Of a DNA stretch of 57,942 bases, positions 8,025-17,306 are shown piece by piece (within the stretch, counting starts at the first letter, position 1; the number at the start of each line of letters is the position of its first letter). Location of the stretch: assembly GCA_017405085.1 (NCBI GenBank), contig JAFRBB010000036.1, positions 1-57,942 on the forward strand, given 5' to 3'. The DNA comes from Eubacteriaceae bacterium. Lineage in GTDB: Bacteria > Bacillota > Clostridia > Eubacteriales > Eubacteriaceae. Below the pieces are notes generated by a model. The model saw only the letters and a list, made by a program, of their open reading frames with translations, did no database searches and had not been told where the DNA came from. The translations under genes and the position numbers were made by a program.

Positions 8025-8387
8025 TTAGTCAGCGATAAAATCCTGCCAGTCTTTTTCACTTGCGCTCAAATCTCTGACAGTGCGAAGTGCTGAAGATACA
8101 TAATCATGATATTTAATGTATCCGGGGATATCCGGAGTTATATCGGATTTCTTTTTATCGGCCAAATCAAACATAAGGGCTTTTTCATCTGCTGTCAGTC
8201 CAAAATATTCTACCAGCTTAATTAATTTCTCCAAAGCTAGTGCGTCGCGTCGATCTTTTTCGATGTCTACTGATATAAGGCTATAAGGCGCAAACGCCAA
8301 GTACAGTAACAAGTTCACGATAAGAATCACTCTTCGCTATCCTTTATCGGTGAAGAAAAACACGAAATTCTTATATTTTTCATTCAT
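8025..8387 (-). pseudogene. Frameshifted XRE-family transcriptional regulator
   Basis: A perfect start (GGAGG, 8-nt spacer, ATG at 8387) opens MNEKYKNFVFFFTDKG and then hits TAG. In another frame the DNA continues as IAKSDSYRELVTVLGVCAL, a helix-turn-helix-like segment, and stops. The rest (DIEKDRRDALALEKL ... KDWQDFIAD) is open in the first frame. Joined, these pieces give an XRE regulator of about 115 aa of the type usually paired with ImmA peptidases (LSDIEKGRR..P...LEKI...L.L). Two compensating frame changes cut the DNA-binding domain, so no intact repressor can be made from this copy. Without raw reads an assembly error cannot be excluded. Confidence 0.75.
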
Positions 8388-8557
8388 CAAAGAATCCTCC
8401 ATATCGTAATGAACAGGTGTTCTCGCAACATAACACAAGCACAAATATCGCAAGGGCGGTCGTCAAAAAATATGGCGTAAACACATTTTTAATGGACTTT
8501 TTTACTATCGAGTCCGTCCGTTGCCGCTTTTTCTCATTCGTCGCAAAACACTTGTGT

Positions 8558-8563
8558 TATACT
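8558..8563 (+). promoter_or_regulatory. Extended -10 promoter of the comB-like gene
   Basis: TGTTATACT fits an extended -10 (TGn-TATACT) 33 nt upstream of the ATG at 8596. No good -35 is visible. Confidence 0.45.
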
Positions 8564-8595
8564 TTAAGCACAACGATCAATAAAAGGACAACAAA

Positions 8596-9330
8596 ATGGA
8601 AATCAACATATTACAAGGAAAAGAGGGTGCGTCTCTGGCGCAGGGCCTTGCCGTCATCATCGACGTCTACCGCGCCTTCACCCTGGAGTGCTACGCCTTC
8701 GCTGCCGGATGCGAAGCCATCGTTCCCGTCGGCGATTTAGATGAGGCGTTAAAACTCAAAAACCGCCATCCCGATTGGCTGTTTATCGGGGAGCGAGGCG
8801 GGGCCATCACCCCCGGCGCCGATTTCGGCAATTCTCCCGCCGACATCCGCGACGCAGACCTAGCCGGCAAAACCCTCATCCATACCACCAGCGCCGGCAC
8901 CCAGGGCCTCGACCGAGCAAAAACCGCCGCCGACACCGTCATCACCGCGAGCTTTGTGAACGCCCGGGCCGTCGCCGATTATATCCGCGCCGAATCGCCG
9001 GAAACCGTCAGCATCGTCGCCATGGGTGAAGCCGGCCTTCGGCCAACGGACGAGGACACCCTCTGCGCCGAATACATCCGGGCGCTGCTTTTGGGCGACG
9101 CGCCGGATCCCGCCGTCTATCTGGACAAACTCAAAGCCGCCGGGGCGCATTTGACAGACCCGGCCAAAGGGCACATTTATCCCAGAGGCCCCGAAGACCT
9201 CGCCTTGTGTCTGGCTGTCAACCGCTTTGATTTCGTCATCGAAAACACCGATGCCGTCATCGACGGCCAACCGATACGGCTCAACAGGCGCGTCAATTGC
9301 CCGTCGGTCAAGCCAACCGATCAACAATGA
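8596..9330 (+). CDS. ComB-like 2-phosphosulfolactate phosphatase family protein
   Basis: 244 aa, matching the usual ComB length. Family features are the N-terminal IIDVYRAFTLECYAFAAGCEAIVPV, GERGGAITPGADFGNSP (a Gly-rich metal/phosphate-binding stretch), the T-SAGTQGLDRAK segment and the EDTLCAEYI helix. Characterised members remove phosphate from 2-phosphosulfolactate with Mg2+ in coenzyme M or sulfolactate synthesis. Many bacterial copies occur without other coenzyme M genes, as here, so the true substrate is open. The start has AAAGGA 8-9 nt upstream. GC is high, like the neighbouring ZIP gene. Confidence 0.85.
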   Translation: MEINILQGKEGASLAQGLAVIIDVYRAFTLECYAFAAGCEAIVPVGDLDEALKLKNRHPDWLFIGERGGAITPGADFGNSPADIRDADLAGKTLIHTTSAGTQGLDRAKTAADTVITASFVNARAVADYIRAESPETVSIVAMGEAGLRPTDEDTLCAEYIRALLLGDAPDPAVYLDKLKAAGAHLTDPAKGHIYPRGPEDLALCLAVNRFDFVIENTDAVIDGQPIRLNRRVNCPSVKPTDQQ

Positions 9331-9417
9331 CAATCTTTCGGAATTCGGCAGCCTGTCAAAACACAGGCTAAAAAACAAGACAGCCAAAAGCCGGTTTTAC
9401 ATTTCAACACACTGTGT

Positions 9418-9423
9418 TATAAT
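9418..9423 (+). promoter_or_regulatory. Extended -10 promoter of the ZIP transporter gene
   Basis: TGTTATAAT (extended -10) lies about 115 nt upstream of the ATG at 9537. No clear -35 is seen. Confidence 0.45.
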
Positions 9424-9536
9424 AAAGCCGCGCGAGGATCCGCGTGTTTTTATTCGGCATATTGTTAGAAATGACGTACTTATCTGATCGGCATTTGGTC
9501 TTTACCAGTGAACGATCAACATCAAACGGAGGGCTT

Positions 9537-10325
9537 ATGCAATCTGTGATTCCCGTTATTCAGGGACTGCTCATCCCCTTTTTGGGGACCACACTCGGTT
9601 CCGCGCTGGTCTTTTTCGTCAAAGGCGATTTAGATCCCCGGGTGGAACATATTCTCACCGGTTTTGCCGCCGGTGTCATGGTGGCGGCTTCAGTATGGAG
9701 CCTGCTCATCCCCGCCATGGAACAATCCGCTTCTATGGGACAATCCGGGTGGCTTGCCGCCGTCGTCGGTTTTTGGATCGGCATCTTGTTTTTGCTGCTG
9801 CTCGACCACGCCATTCCCCACATGCACGTGGGCACCGGTGAGCGGGAAGGCCCCCGGACAAAACTCTCCAAATCCATCATGCTGGTTTTGGCCGTCACCC
9901 TGCACAACCTGCCCGAAGGCATGGCCGTCGGCGTGGTTTTCGCCGGCTATCTCGCCGGAACCGGCGGGCTTACCGCCGCCTCCGCCATGGCGCTGGCCCT
10001 GGGCATCGCCATCCAAAACTTTCCCGAAGGCGCCATCATTTCGCTGCCACTGAAGGCCGAGGGCCTCAGCCGCGCCAAAGCCTTCGGCTACGGCGTTCTC
10101 TCCGGCGTGGTGGAACCCATCGGCGCGTTGCTCACCATTTTGGCATCCGCGGCCTTTTTGCCGGTGCTGCCCTATATGCTCTCCTTCGCCGCCGGCGCCA
10201 TGATGTACGTCGTCGTGGAAGAGCTCATTCCCGAAACGGCAAACGGCCCCCATTCCAATCTGGGCGTCATCGCCTTTGCCGCCGGATTTACGCTGATGAT
10301 GGTCTTAGACGTTGTGCTCGGATAA
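9537..10325 (+). CDS. ZIP family metal transporter
   Basis: 262 aa with about eight membrane helices. ZIP motifs are clear: HNLPEG in helix IV (HNLPEGMAVGVVFAG), QNFPEG in helix V and EELIPE in a later helix. The His-rich loop DHAIPHMHVG precedes helix IV. These proteins import Zn2+ and related divalent cations (Fe, Mn) into the cytoplasm. I chose the ATG at 9537 because GGAGGG precedes it and MQSVIPVIQGLLIPFLGTTLG matches family starts; the longer frame from 9444 has a polar leader. The next gene encodes a small heavy-metal-binding protein. Confidence 0.92.
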   Translation: MQSVIPVIQGLLIPFLGTTLGSALVFFVKGDLDPRVEHILTGFAAGVMVAASVWSLLIPAMEQSASMGQSGWLAAVVGFWIGILFLLLLDHAIPHMHVGTGEREGPRTKLSKSIMLVLAVTLHNLPEGMAVGVVFAGYLAGTGGLTAASAMALALGIAIQNFPEGAIISLPLKAEGLSRAKAFGYGVLSGVVEPIGALLTILASAAFLPVLPYMLSFAAGAMMYVVVEELIPETANGPHSNLGVIAFAAGFTLMMVLDVVLG

Positions 10326-10464
10326 GGCCGCCAAACCAGCGATTATCCTTATAACATCATCACACAAATTTGATATATTATTTTTGATTCGGCCGATCGA
10401 ATCAACAAAAAAAATAATATGCCGTTTTTCGTTTATCAATCATTTCATTATCAGGAGGATAACC

Positions 10465-10710
10465 ATGATCAAAACCACCGCAACCATCGAAGGCATGCAC
10501 TGCGGCATGTGCGAGACCCACATCAACGACGCCATTCGCAAAGCCTTTACCGTCAAAAAAGTCAAAAGCAGCGCCAAAAAAAACACAACGGAAATTGTCT
10601 CCGAAGAACCCATCGACCAAGGAAAATTCGCCGAAGTCATCAAAGAAACGGGCTATGAGTTAAAAGGCATGACCTCGGAGCCTTATAAACGAAAACTGTT
10701 CGGATTCTAA
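10465..10710 (+). CDS. HMA-domain (CopZ-like) metal-binding protein
   Basis: 81 aa from the ATG at 10465 behind CAGGAGGAT. The motif GMHCGMC (residues 10-16) is the M-x-C-x-x-C site of heavy-metal-associated domains that bind Cu(I) or similar soft metals through the two Cys residues. The fold length (about 70 residues) fits one ferredoxin-like HMA domain, with a short tail ending KRKLFGF. No copper ATPase is adjacent. The nearest partner is the ZIP transporter 139 nt upstream, which usually carries zinc or iron, so the metal is uncertain. Confidence 0.85.
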   Translation: MIKTTATIEGMHCGMCETHINDAIRKAFTVKKVKSSAKKNTTEIVSEEPIDQGKFAEVIKETGYELKGMTSEPYKRKLFGF

Positions 10711-10768
10711 ATAGCTATTGTAACCGCTCATATAACAAATAACATCATAAAAGCGAAACAAATCAAAA

Positions 10769-10808
10769 AACGCGCGCCCTTCCAAAGGATGAGCGCGCGT
10801 TTTTTTTA
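10769..10808 (+). terminator. Terminator of the HMA-domain gene
   Basis: An ACGCGCGC / GCGCGCGT stem with a 15-nt loop (CTTCCAAAGGATGA region) is followed by TTTTTTTT. Confidence 0.85.
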
Positions 10809-10961
10809 ATGGTCTCACAGGAACGCCTTGATCCGCGTCCGATTTTTTAAAATGACAACCGAACCGGAAGGACAGACAAGCCTGAGATCACGTCATTATC
10901 AGATGTTGCCAATCGATAGCGAAGACTTGTGTCAAAGCGTTCATTGATATAGATAGACAGC

Positions 10962-13406
10962 TTACTGCTTTCTCAACTCCGCCCCCATGGTGTGGGTGAG
11001 GGTGCGCATCACGCGGTCGGCGCATTTTTCGATTTCGGCGGAGGTCAAAGTCTTTTCATCGGAGCCGATGGTCAGACGAATGGTGACGGATTTTTTACCC
11101 GCGGGGATTTGTTTGCCGCGGTATTCATCGACAAAATCAGCGGCTTTGAGCAGCGCGCCGGGCTTTTGCTTGCCCAGGGCGGCTTTTTTAATATCTTCCC
11201 ATTTCGCGTCTTCGTCAAGGAGCATGGAAATATCGTATTCGATCATCGGATATTCCGCCAGATGGGTAAATTTGTTCGTCCGCGACGTATAGGGCACCAG
11301 CGCCGTCATATCCAGTTCAAACAGAACCGCGTTGATTTTTTTGATGCCGCAGGCCATGGCCGCCTTTTTGTTCAAGAGGCCGAAATCACCGATTTTTTCG
11401 TCGCCTTTAAAGATATTCAGCCACACCACGTGATCCGCCCAATAGGGTTTGTCGTCGCCTTTTTTCAGGGTCAAAGGTTCCATGTGGGTATAGCGGGCCA
11501 TGTATTCCAAAACGCCTTTGGCTTCCCGGAAAAGCATGGTGATGTCTTTGCCGTCCGAGGCGAAAGCCCCTGCTAAATGACGTCTTTGTTCCGGCAAAAA
11601 TTCGGTTTCGTCGTAGAGGTTGGTATAATTTCGATCAAAAAAGACTTCGGCTTCCTCAAAGATTTTAAATTCATTGAAATAGCGCTCGTTTTTGCCGACG
11701 GCCTCCGCCAGATTGGGCAGCAGGGTAGAGCGGACAAAACTTTCGTCCGGCGCCGGCGGCGTCGAGAGCTTAAGCACCCCTTCGGTATCGGGGAGAATGG
11801 CATGGACACAGTCGTCTTTCATCCAGGGATAGGTATAGACTTCCTGCATGCCGCAGCGAAGCGCCAAATATTCTTTAATCCGGTACGCAAGGTCTTTGTC
11901 GCGCTGATTGACAGCGTGGTCAAAAGCCGTCGTAAAGGGCGTCGCTTCAAAATTATCATAGCCATACATCCGGGCAACTTCTTCCATGATGTCGTCGATG
12001 ATGGCGATATCGCCGGTGGAACGCCATGTCGGAGAGGTCACGTGCATGTTGTCGCCGTCAATCGCGATGGCAAAACCCAAACTTTCCAATTTGTATTGAA
12101 TGTCATCATTACCCAATTGTTTTCCCAGACGGCGGGCCAGCCAATCAAGGCTGACATCAATTTGTGTCGGTTCGAGCTTTTTGACGTATTTGTCGCAATA
12201 GCCGACAACGGTCATGTCGGGATACTGTTCTTTAAATAAGGACAGTGCCATGGACAGCGCCTGATCGCAGCGTTCGGGATCGATGGCTTTTTCGTAGCGT
12301 GATGACGCCTCGGTGCGGTTGTCATAGCGCAGCGCCGTCCGTCTGATGCCCGTCGATTCAAAATTGGCGACTTCCAGGATAACGTTTTGCGTCGTGTCCA
12401 AAATGGAATCCTTGGCGCCGCCCATCACGCCGGCTAAAGCGACGGCTTCCTCATCATCTGCGATGACCAAATCGTCAGAACACAGCGAGAGATCTTTGTC
12501 GTTGAGCAATTTGATGGTCTCGCCGTCTGCCGCGCGCCGCACCGTGATGTGCCCTTTGATGAGATCCGAATCAAAGGCATGGGTGGGATTGCCGGTGGCC
12601 AGCATGACATAATTGGTGATGTCCACCAGCGCGTTGATGGGGCGCATCCCCACTTTCCAAATTCGGTTTTTCATGGTGTAAGGCGCGGGTTTGACACCGA
12701 CACCGGTCATCTTGACGCCGATATAACGCGGACAGCGGTCGGGATCATCAATGTCAATTGTAAAGTCGGAAGTGACATCGGGAACGATGGGTTCGATGGG
12801 TTTGAGCGGAAGTTCATAAAGCGCGGCGATTTCCCTGGCAATACCGTAATGCCCCCAAAGGTCGGGGCGGTTGGTCATGGACTTATTGTCAATTTCAAAA
12901 ATAAAGTCTTCCATATCGAGCGCTTTGGCCAAAGGCGTTCCGGGCAGCGCGTCAAAAGCCGAAAGATCCAGAATTTCCGCTTCCTCCGCCGGGAAAAGAT
13001 CGCCGAGACCGATTTCGTCCGACGCGCAAATCATGCCGTAGGATTCGACGCCGCGAAGCTTGGCGTTTTTGATGACCACAGGCTCGCCTTCACCGTGCCA
13101 GCGCACCATGGCGCCGGGTTTCGCCACGGCAACATTCATGCCCGGGGTAAGATTGATGCCGCCGCAGACAATGTCTTTCATCTCGTCATCGCCGATATCC
13201 ACGCGGCAAATCCGCAATTTGTCGGCGTTGGGGTGGGGAAGCACTTCGATGATTTTACCGACGACCATATCGTCAAAGCGACGGGCGAGCTCCTCCATCC
13301 CTTCCACTTCCACGGTGTCCATTGTCAATGTATAGGCGAGTAATTTTAAATCGATATCTTTGGGAATATCCACATAATCACAAATCCAGGATAATGATAA
13401 TTTCAT
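10962..13406 (-). CDS. pheT: Phenylalanine-tRNA ligase beta subunit
   Basis: 814 aa, usual size. Domains in order: the N-terminal tRNA-binding domain (about 40-150, VGKIIEVLPHPNADKLRICRVD), the B3/B4 editing region (about 200-400, including YIGVKMTGVGVKPAP and NALVDITNYVMLATGNPTHAFD), B5 (about 410-480), the catalytic-like core and a C-terminal anticodon-binding FDX-ACB domain. With PheS it forms the alpha2beta2 enzyme that charges tRNA-Phe and hydrolyses mischarged Tyr. It starts 10 nt after the pheS stop with TAAGGAGGAAGCC before the ATG. The operon is under the T-box leader at 14.7-15.0 kb. Confidence 0.97.
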   Translation of the reverse strand: MKLSLSWICDYVDIPKDIDLKLLAYTLTMDTVEVEGMEELARRFDDMVVGKIIEVLPHPNADKLRICRVDIGDDEMKDIVCGGINLTPGMNVAVAKPGAMVRWHGEGEPVVIKNAKLRGVESYGMICASDEIGLGDLFPAEEAEILDLSAFDALPGTPLAKALDMEDFIFEIDNKSMTNRPDLWGHYGIAREIAALYELPLKPIEPIVPDVTSDFTIDIDDPDRCPRYIGVKMTGVGVKPAPYTMKNRIWKVGMRPINALVDITNYVMLATGNPTHAFDSDLIKGHITVRRAADGETIKLLNDKDLSLCSDDLVIADDEEAVALAGVMGGAKDSILDTTQNVILEVANFESTGIRRTALRYDNRTEASSRYEKAIDPERCDQALSMALSLFKEQYPDMTVVGYCDKYVKKLEPTQIDVSLDWLARRLGKQLGNDDIQYKLESLGFAIAIDGDNMHVTSPTWRSTGDIAIIDDIMEEVARMYGYDNFEATPFTTAFDHAVNQRDKDLAYRIKEYLALRCGMQEVYTYPWMKDDCVHAILPDTEGVLKLSTPPAPDESFVRSTLLPNLAEAVGKNERYFNEFKIFEEAEVFFDRNYTNLYDETEFLPEQRRHLAGAFASDGKDITMLFREAKGVLEYMARYTHMEPLTLKKGDDKPYWADHVVWLNIFKGDEKIGDFGLLNKKAAMACGIKKINAVLFELDMTALVPYTSRTNKFTHLAEYPMIEYDISMLLDEDAKWEDIKKAALGKQKPGALLKAADFVDEYRGKQIPAGKKSVTIRLTIGSDEKTLTSAEIEKCADRVMRTLTHTMGAELRKQ

Positions 13407-13416
13407 GGCTTCCTCC

Positions 13417-14478
13417 TTATTTAAATTGACTCAAAAACCGAAGGTCCGCGCTATGGAACAGCCTGACATCGTCAACGCCATAACGCATCATGACCAAACG
13501 GTCCAGTCCGATATTGACGTAAAAGCCGGTGTATTCGGCGGGATCGAGTCCAGCGGCGCGAAGCACGTTGGGGTGAGGGGTGCCGCCGGGCATCACTTCG
13601 ATCCAACCCACATGCTTGCAAACCGAGCAGCCTTTGCCGCCGCACACCTGACAGCCCATGTCAATTTCAAACCCGGGTTCCACAAAGGGGAAAAAGCCGG
13701 AGCGCATGCGAACAGGGACTTCCTTGCCGAAAACCCTGTTTAAAATGGCGGAAATCATGACCTTGCCGGAGGTGAAGGTGATATCCTTATCCACGATCAG
13801 CGCTTCATACTGAAAAAACGCTCTTTCGTGATGGGCGTCGGTGGTCTCGTTGCGATAGACCCGTCCGGGATAGACAAAACGATACGGGGGCTTATGGGTC
13901 TGCATATAGCGCACGCTGGCGCCGGTCAAATGGGGACGCAGACAAAGTTTCTCCGCGGTGCTTCCGCTGTCGTGGCCCTCGAGCCAATAGGTGTCCATGC
14001 TTTCCCTGGCCGGATGATTGGGCGGGAAATTGAGCTTGTCAAAGGCGTAAAGCTCACTGGTGATTTCGTCCTCTTCAAAAATTTCAAATCCCATGGATCG
14101 GAAGGCGTCGTTCAAATCGTAGCACATCTGAGTGATGGGATGAAGCCCGCCGGATGCCGGCATGATGCCGGGCAGCGTGTAGTCAAAATCATCGCTGACT
14201 TCCGAGGCCTTGAGCTTGAGCTCCATCTGTTTGTCCTCCATGATGGCGGTGACCTCTGTTTTGACGCGGTTTAACATCCGGCCGGCTTCCTTGCGCATTT
14301 CCATATCCAGATTCGGAATTTCTTTCATCAAACGGCTGACCGCGCCTTTTTTTCCGATGAAAGACGCTTTGATGTTTTGCAGATCATTTTCATTCGCGGC
14401 GCTCATCACCGCGTTTTTGGCATCTTCCAGCACAGCGGTGATTTTGTCGCGCATCGATTCTTTGTTGGATTCGCTCAT
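13417..14478 (-). CDS. pheS: Phenylalanine-tRNA ligase alpha subunit
   Basis: 353 aa. A coiled-coil N-terminal region (about 1-90) is followed by the class II core: motif 2 (FRNETTDAHHERAFFQYEALIVD type) and motif 3 (G-I-N-x-GLDRLVMMRYGVDDVR type, here VNIGLDRLVMMRYG). It forms the catalytic subunit with PheT. The start is placed at 14478 (MSESNKESMRD) because GGAAGT lies 8-9 nt upstream; the frame extends to 14538, but that part falls in the leader. A Cys cluster (C-Q-V-C-G-G-K-G-C-S-V-C) near 290-300 is typical of many PheS proteins. Confidence 0.97.
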   Translation of the reverse strand: MSESNKESMRDKITAVLEDAKNAVMSAANENDLQNIKASFIGKKGAVSRLMKEIPNLDMEMRKEAGRMLNRVKTEVTAIMEDKQMELKLKASEVSDDFDYTLPGIMPASGGLHPITQMCYDLNDAFRSMGFEIFEEDEITSELYAFDKLNFPPNHPARESMDTYWLEGHDSGSTAEKLCLRPHLTGASVRYMQTHKPPYRFVYPGRVYRNETTDAHHERAFFQYEALIVDKDITFTSGKVMISAILNRVFGKEVPVRMRSGFFPFVEPGFEIDMGCQVCGGKGCSVCKHVGWIEVMPGGTPHPNVLRAAGLDPAEYTGFYVNIGLDRLVMMRYGVDDVRLFHSADLRFLSQFK

Positions 14479-14655
14479 TTTATTACTTCCTGTTAATGTG
14501 TATTTGCCCCTTGGTTTATGGCCATCGGCCATGGGCATGGGACATCCCGTTGCCTCATGTCAAAACTGAAGGATAATGATTAGAACTTTACTTTCACGGG
14601 CTTTGGCGTCCCTAAGAAAATCAGTCAATCTTCCTTTCTAAACTGCGGGGAATTT

Positions 14656-14990
14656 TAAAAAATAAAAATCCCCTGATGATCATTTCATCAAGGGACGAGA
14701 AAACTCGCGGTACCACCCTCGTTCGACGTCTTGGCCTTTCGGAAAAACATCGCGCTCATTGATTGTGTTTCATCGATTTAACGCCTTCGCTTGAATATCA
14801 TAACTTTTGATATCCGCAGCACGCTGCAGCAAAAGCTTTTCATCGACAAGCTCCGGTACCGAAATTCGAACGCGGCGGCCGCGGGAAACTTTCAACCGGT
14901 GATTTCCCTCTCTGCGGGCGGCTTATACCGTGCCTACTGACGTACCTTCATAGCCGTAAACTGTAGACTAGTTTCCCACAAACAACCTCA
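14656..14990 (-). promoter_or_regulatory. T-box riboswitch of the pheST operon
   Basis: On the minus strand AGGGTGGTACCGCG (14706-14719) is the conserved T-box sequence that pairs with the uncharged tRNA 3' end. Just after it is a terminator: TCCCTTGATGA pairs with the TCATCAGGGGA side (14669-14696), then a T-run (14658-14669). Upstream, CAGTAGGC (about 14930-14936) fits the stem I AGUA bulge and CAGAGAGGG the distal stem I region. TTC triplets occur where a Phe specifier is expected, but I did not fold the stem. Uncharged tRNA-Phe should favour the antiterminator and raise pheST expression. Confidence 0.92.
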
Positions 14991-15314
14991 TTTGTCAATT
15001 GTCTTTTTTGATTGACACTGTCATCTGACAAAAATGTCCAGAGAATCGCGGCGCCTTAAGTTTACGCCGCCGCGACGCATTTAGGGCTTACAAAATGGCC
15101 ATTTCCCCCGGTTTTATTTGCATTTTTCGCTAAAGCATGGTAAGGTAACGGCAACCGTTATCCGTGAACGCGCGGCCATCAAGCAAATGGAAATGGTTTT
15201 TGTGCCGTCCAGTCACTTTACGCGATGACATTGCCGCTCTGATAACAGAATCACGAAGATGGCGGGAAATTTATCTTTATATTAAAAATATAAAGAGTGA
15301 GGAGTTTATATGTA
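14991..15314. other. Intergenic region between pheST leader and membrane GDPD gene
   Basis: Contains a TTGACA element on the minus strand near 14993-14998, probably part of the pheST promoter, though no -10 at good spacing is evident. A GC-rich hairpin at about 15047-15076 (TCGCGGCG / CGCCGCGA arms) has no T-run. Nothing else is recognised. Confidence 0.45.
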
Positions 15315-17225
15315 ATGGAGAAAACGCATCAAAAAGGATTTACCGGGTGGGTCAAAGAAAGCGTCGCGCTGATTAAACCCAACTTGGCGGTATTGATTAT
15401 TTTTGAATTTTTCTACACGGTCTTCGGCCACGGCGCGGTTTTCGGCGCCGGCAACTGGCTGATGAACCGCGTGATGCAGTCCGCCGGCTTTACCTTTGTC
15501 GAAGGCGGAAACCTTTTGAACATTCTGACCAATCCGCTGTGTCTGGCAACGGGGATTTTGATCGCGGTAGTCTACGCCTTTTATACCGTCATCGAGTTTA
15601 CCGCATTGATTTCAACGTATCAGGCATCCCGCGTCGGACAAACCATCACATTGTGGGGACTGACCAAAACATCCGTCAAAAACGCCGCTTCGGCCTTTAT
15701 TCCGAGAAACTGGCTGTTTTTCCCCTATATGTTCATCTTGTTGCCGCTGTTTAGCTTCGGCGGTATGTCCAATTTTATCGATTCCTATTCGATTCCCGAA
15801 TTCATTGCCGACTTCATCATCGAAAAGCCTGTTTTGTTGGCGCTGGTCATTGCCGCGTCCATCGCGCTTTTTATTTTGATCGTCTTCCTGACATTTTTGC
15901 CGCATTTCTTCACCCTGGAAGAACATGCCTTTATGCCTTCCGCCAAAAAGAGCATCGCCCTCGTCCGCGGCAAATTTATCAAAACCTTCGGGTATTTCGC
16001 AGGCTCCGCCGCGATTTCCTACATCCTGACAACGCTGTTGCTTCTGCCCGTCGTGTTTCTCGCCTCTTTTGTAACGGGTCTTCCGGCTGTCAAGACATTG
16101 TTTAATACCATTGTCAACACCGATTTGCTCATTTTGCTCGGAAATCCTGAAACGGCGGCTGCCACAACAACGATCATTATCGTTTCGGCCCTCATCTCAA
16201 TCATCGCGCTCTTCATCAGCATCATCAACGCGCCGGTGTTATACGCGATGCTCACCTCCGCCTTCTATCGCCTGTGTGACGAAAAAGGCGTCGACGTCAC
16301 CGATGACATTCCCGAAAGCCTGCGGGTCAATCCCGATGCTCCGGCGAGAAAAGGCGTTAAAATCGCCGCACTTTGCATTTGCCTCTTATGCTTCCTGGGT
16401 TATCGTGGTTATACATTGGGCGATAAACTTTTGAGAGGCGGCTTCGGCAACTTCGGCCGGATCCAGGTGGCCGCTCACCGCGGCGCTTCCAAAACGGCGC
16501 CGGACAACACCCGGGCGGCTTTCCAAAAGGCCATCGATATCGGTGCCGATTATGTGGAACTTGACGTCGTGGAAACCAAAGACGGCGTGCTCATCATCTC
16601 TCATGACTTGGATCTCAGCCGGAAATGCGGCATCGACCGTCAAATCGGTGAGATGAACTACGATGAACTGAAAAATCTCGACATCGGTTCTCACTTCAGT
16701 CCCGAATTTTCCGGAGAACGGTTTATGACGTTGGATGAAGCCATTGATATGTGCGACGGCAAGATCAAAATGAACATCGAGCTCAAACCGGCGCCCACCG
16801 ATCATCAATTCGTCGAAAAAGCCGTCGAAATCTTCCAAAAACACAACTTTTACGATAAAGGCTTCTTCGCTTCTCTCGATCTCGACACCCTCAAAAAAGT
16901 CGAACAAATCGACCCGAGAATCAACACTTGCCTCGACACCTTTGTGGCGGCGGGAGAAATCGAGCTTTGCGAAGTAGATATCTACAGCGTGGAAGCGACG
17001 TTTTTAACCGAAAAACTTTTAGACCGCATCCATAGCTCCGACAAAACCTGCTGGGTTTGGACGGTCAATGACGAAAGCAACATGGATACCGTCATGGATC
17101 AGCCCATCGAAGGCATCGTCACCGACGACCCGTCCAAAGCCCTGGGCGTGTCGAAAGAAAAAAATGTTTCCCGCGGGGAATACATGCAGACCGTCTTATT
17201 TAACGCCATGTCTGAAATTATGTAA
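15315..17225 (+). CDS. Membrane-anchored glycerophosphodiester phosphodiesterase
   Basis: 636 aa. The N-terminal about 370 residues carry seven or eight membrane helices and match the membrane domain found in front of GDPD domains in Gram-positive bacteria. The C-terminal domain begins with HRG at 388-390, then PDN-T, the VELDVVETKDG segment with the E-x-D pair and SHD. It ends with the W-T-V-N beta strand (CWVWTVNDE) and GIVTDDP. The active site probably faces outward, releasing glycerol-3-phosphate from lipid- or lipoteichoic acid-derived diesters (inference). The ATG at 15315 has GAGGAG about 11 nt upstream. This is the second GDPD in the window; the other, at 0.3-2.4 kb, is secreted. Confidence 0.93.
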   Translation: MEKTHQKGFTGWVKESVALIKPNLAVLIIFEFFYTVFGHGAVFGAGNWLMNRVMQSAGFTFVEGGNLLNILTNPLCLATGILIAVVYAFYTVIEFTALISTYQASRVGQTITLWGLTKTSVKNAASAFIPRNWLFFPYMFILLPLFSFGGMSNFIDSYSIPEFIADFIIEKPVLLALVIAASIALFILIVFLTFLPHFFTLEEHAFMPSAKKSIALVRGKFIKTFGYFAGSAAISYILTTLLLLPVVFLASFVTGLPAVKTLFNTIVNTDLLILLGNPETAAATTTIIIVSALISIIALFISIINAPVLYAMLTSAFYRLCDEKGVDVTDDIPESLRVNPDAPARKGVKIAALCICLLCFLGYRGYTLGDKLLRGGFGNFGRIQVAAHRGASKTAPDNTRAAFQKAIDIGADYVELDVVETKDGVLIISHDLDLSRKCGIDRQIGEMNYDELKNLDIGSHFSPEFSGERFMTLDEAIDMCDGKIKMNIELKPAPTDHQFVEKAVEIFQKHNFYDKGFFASLDLDTLKKVEQIDPRINTCLDTFVAAGEIELCEVDIYSVEATFLTEKLLDRIHSSDKTCWVWTVNDESNMDTVMDQPIEGIVTDDPSKALGVSKEKNVSRGEYMQTVLFNAMSEIM

Positions 17226-17306
17226 GGAACAGAATCATTCAGAATTCGATCATGACATAATGATTTAAAAAGACAGAAACATTCGATAAAACAGGAGAAT
17301 TCAATC

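Noticed and set aside
15047-15076. GC-rich hairpin upstream of the membrane GDPD gene as a terminator
   Set aside because: No T-run on either strand.
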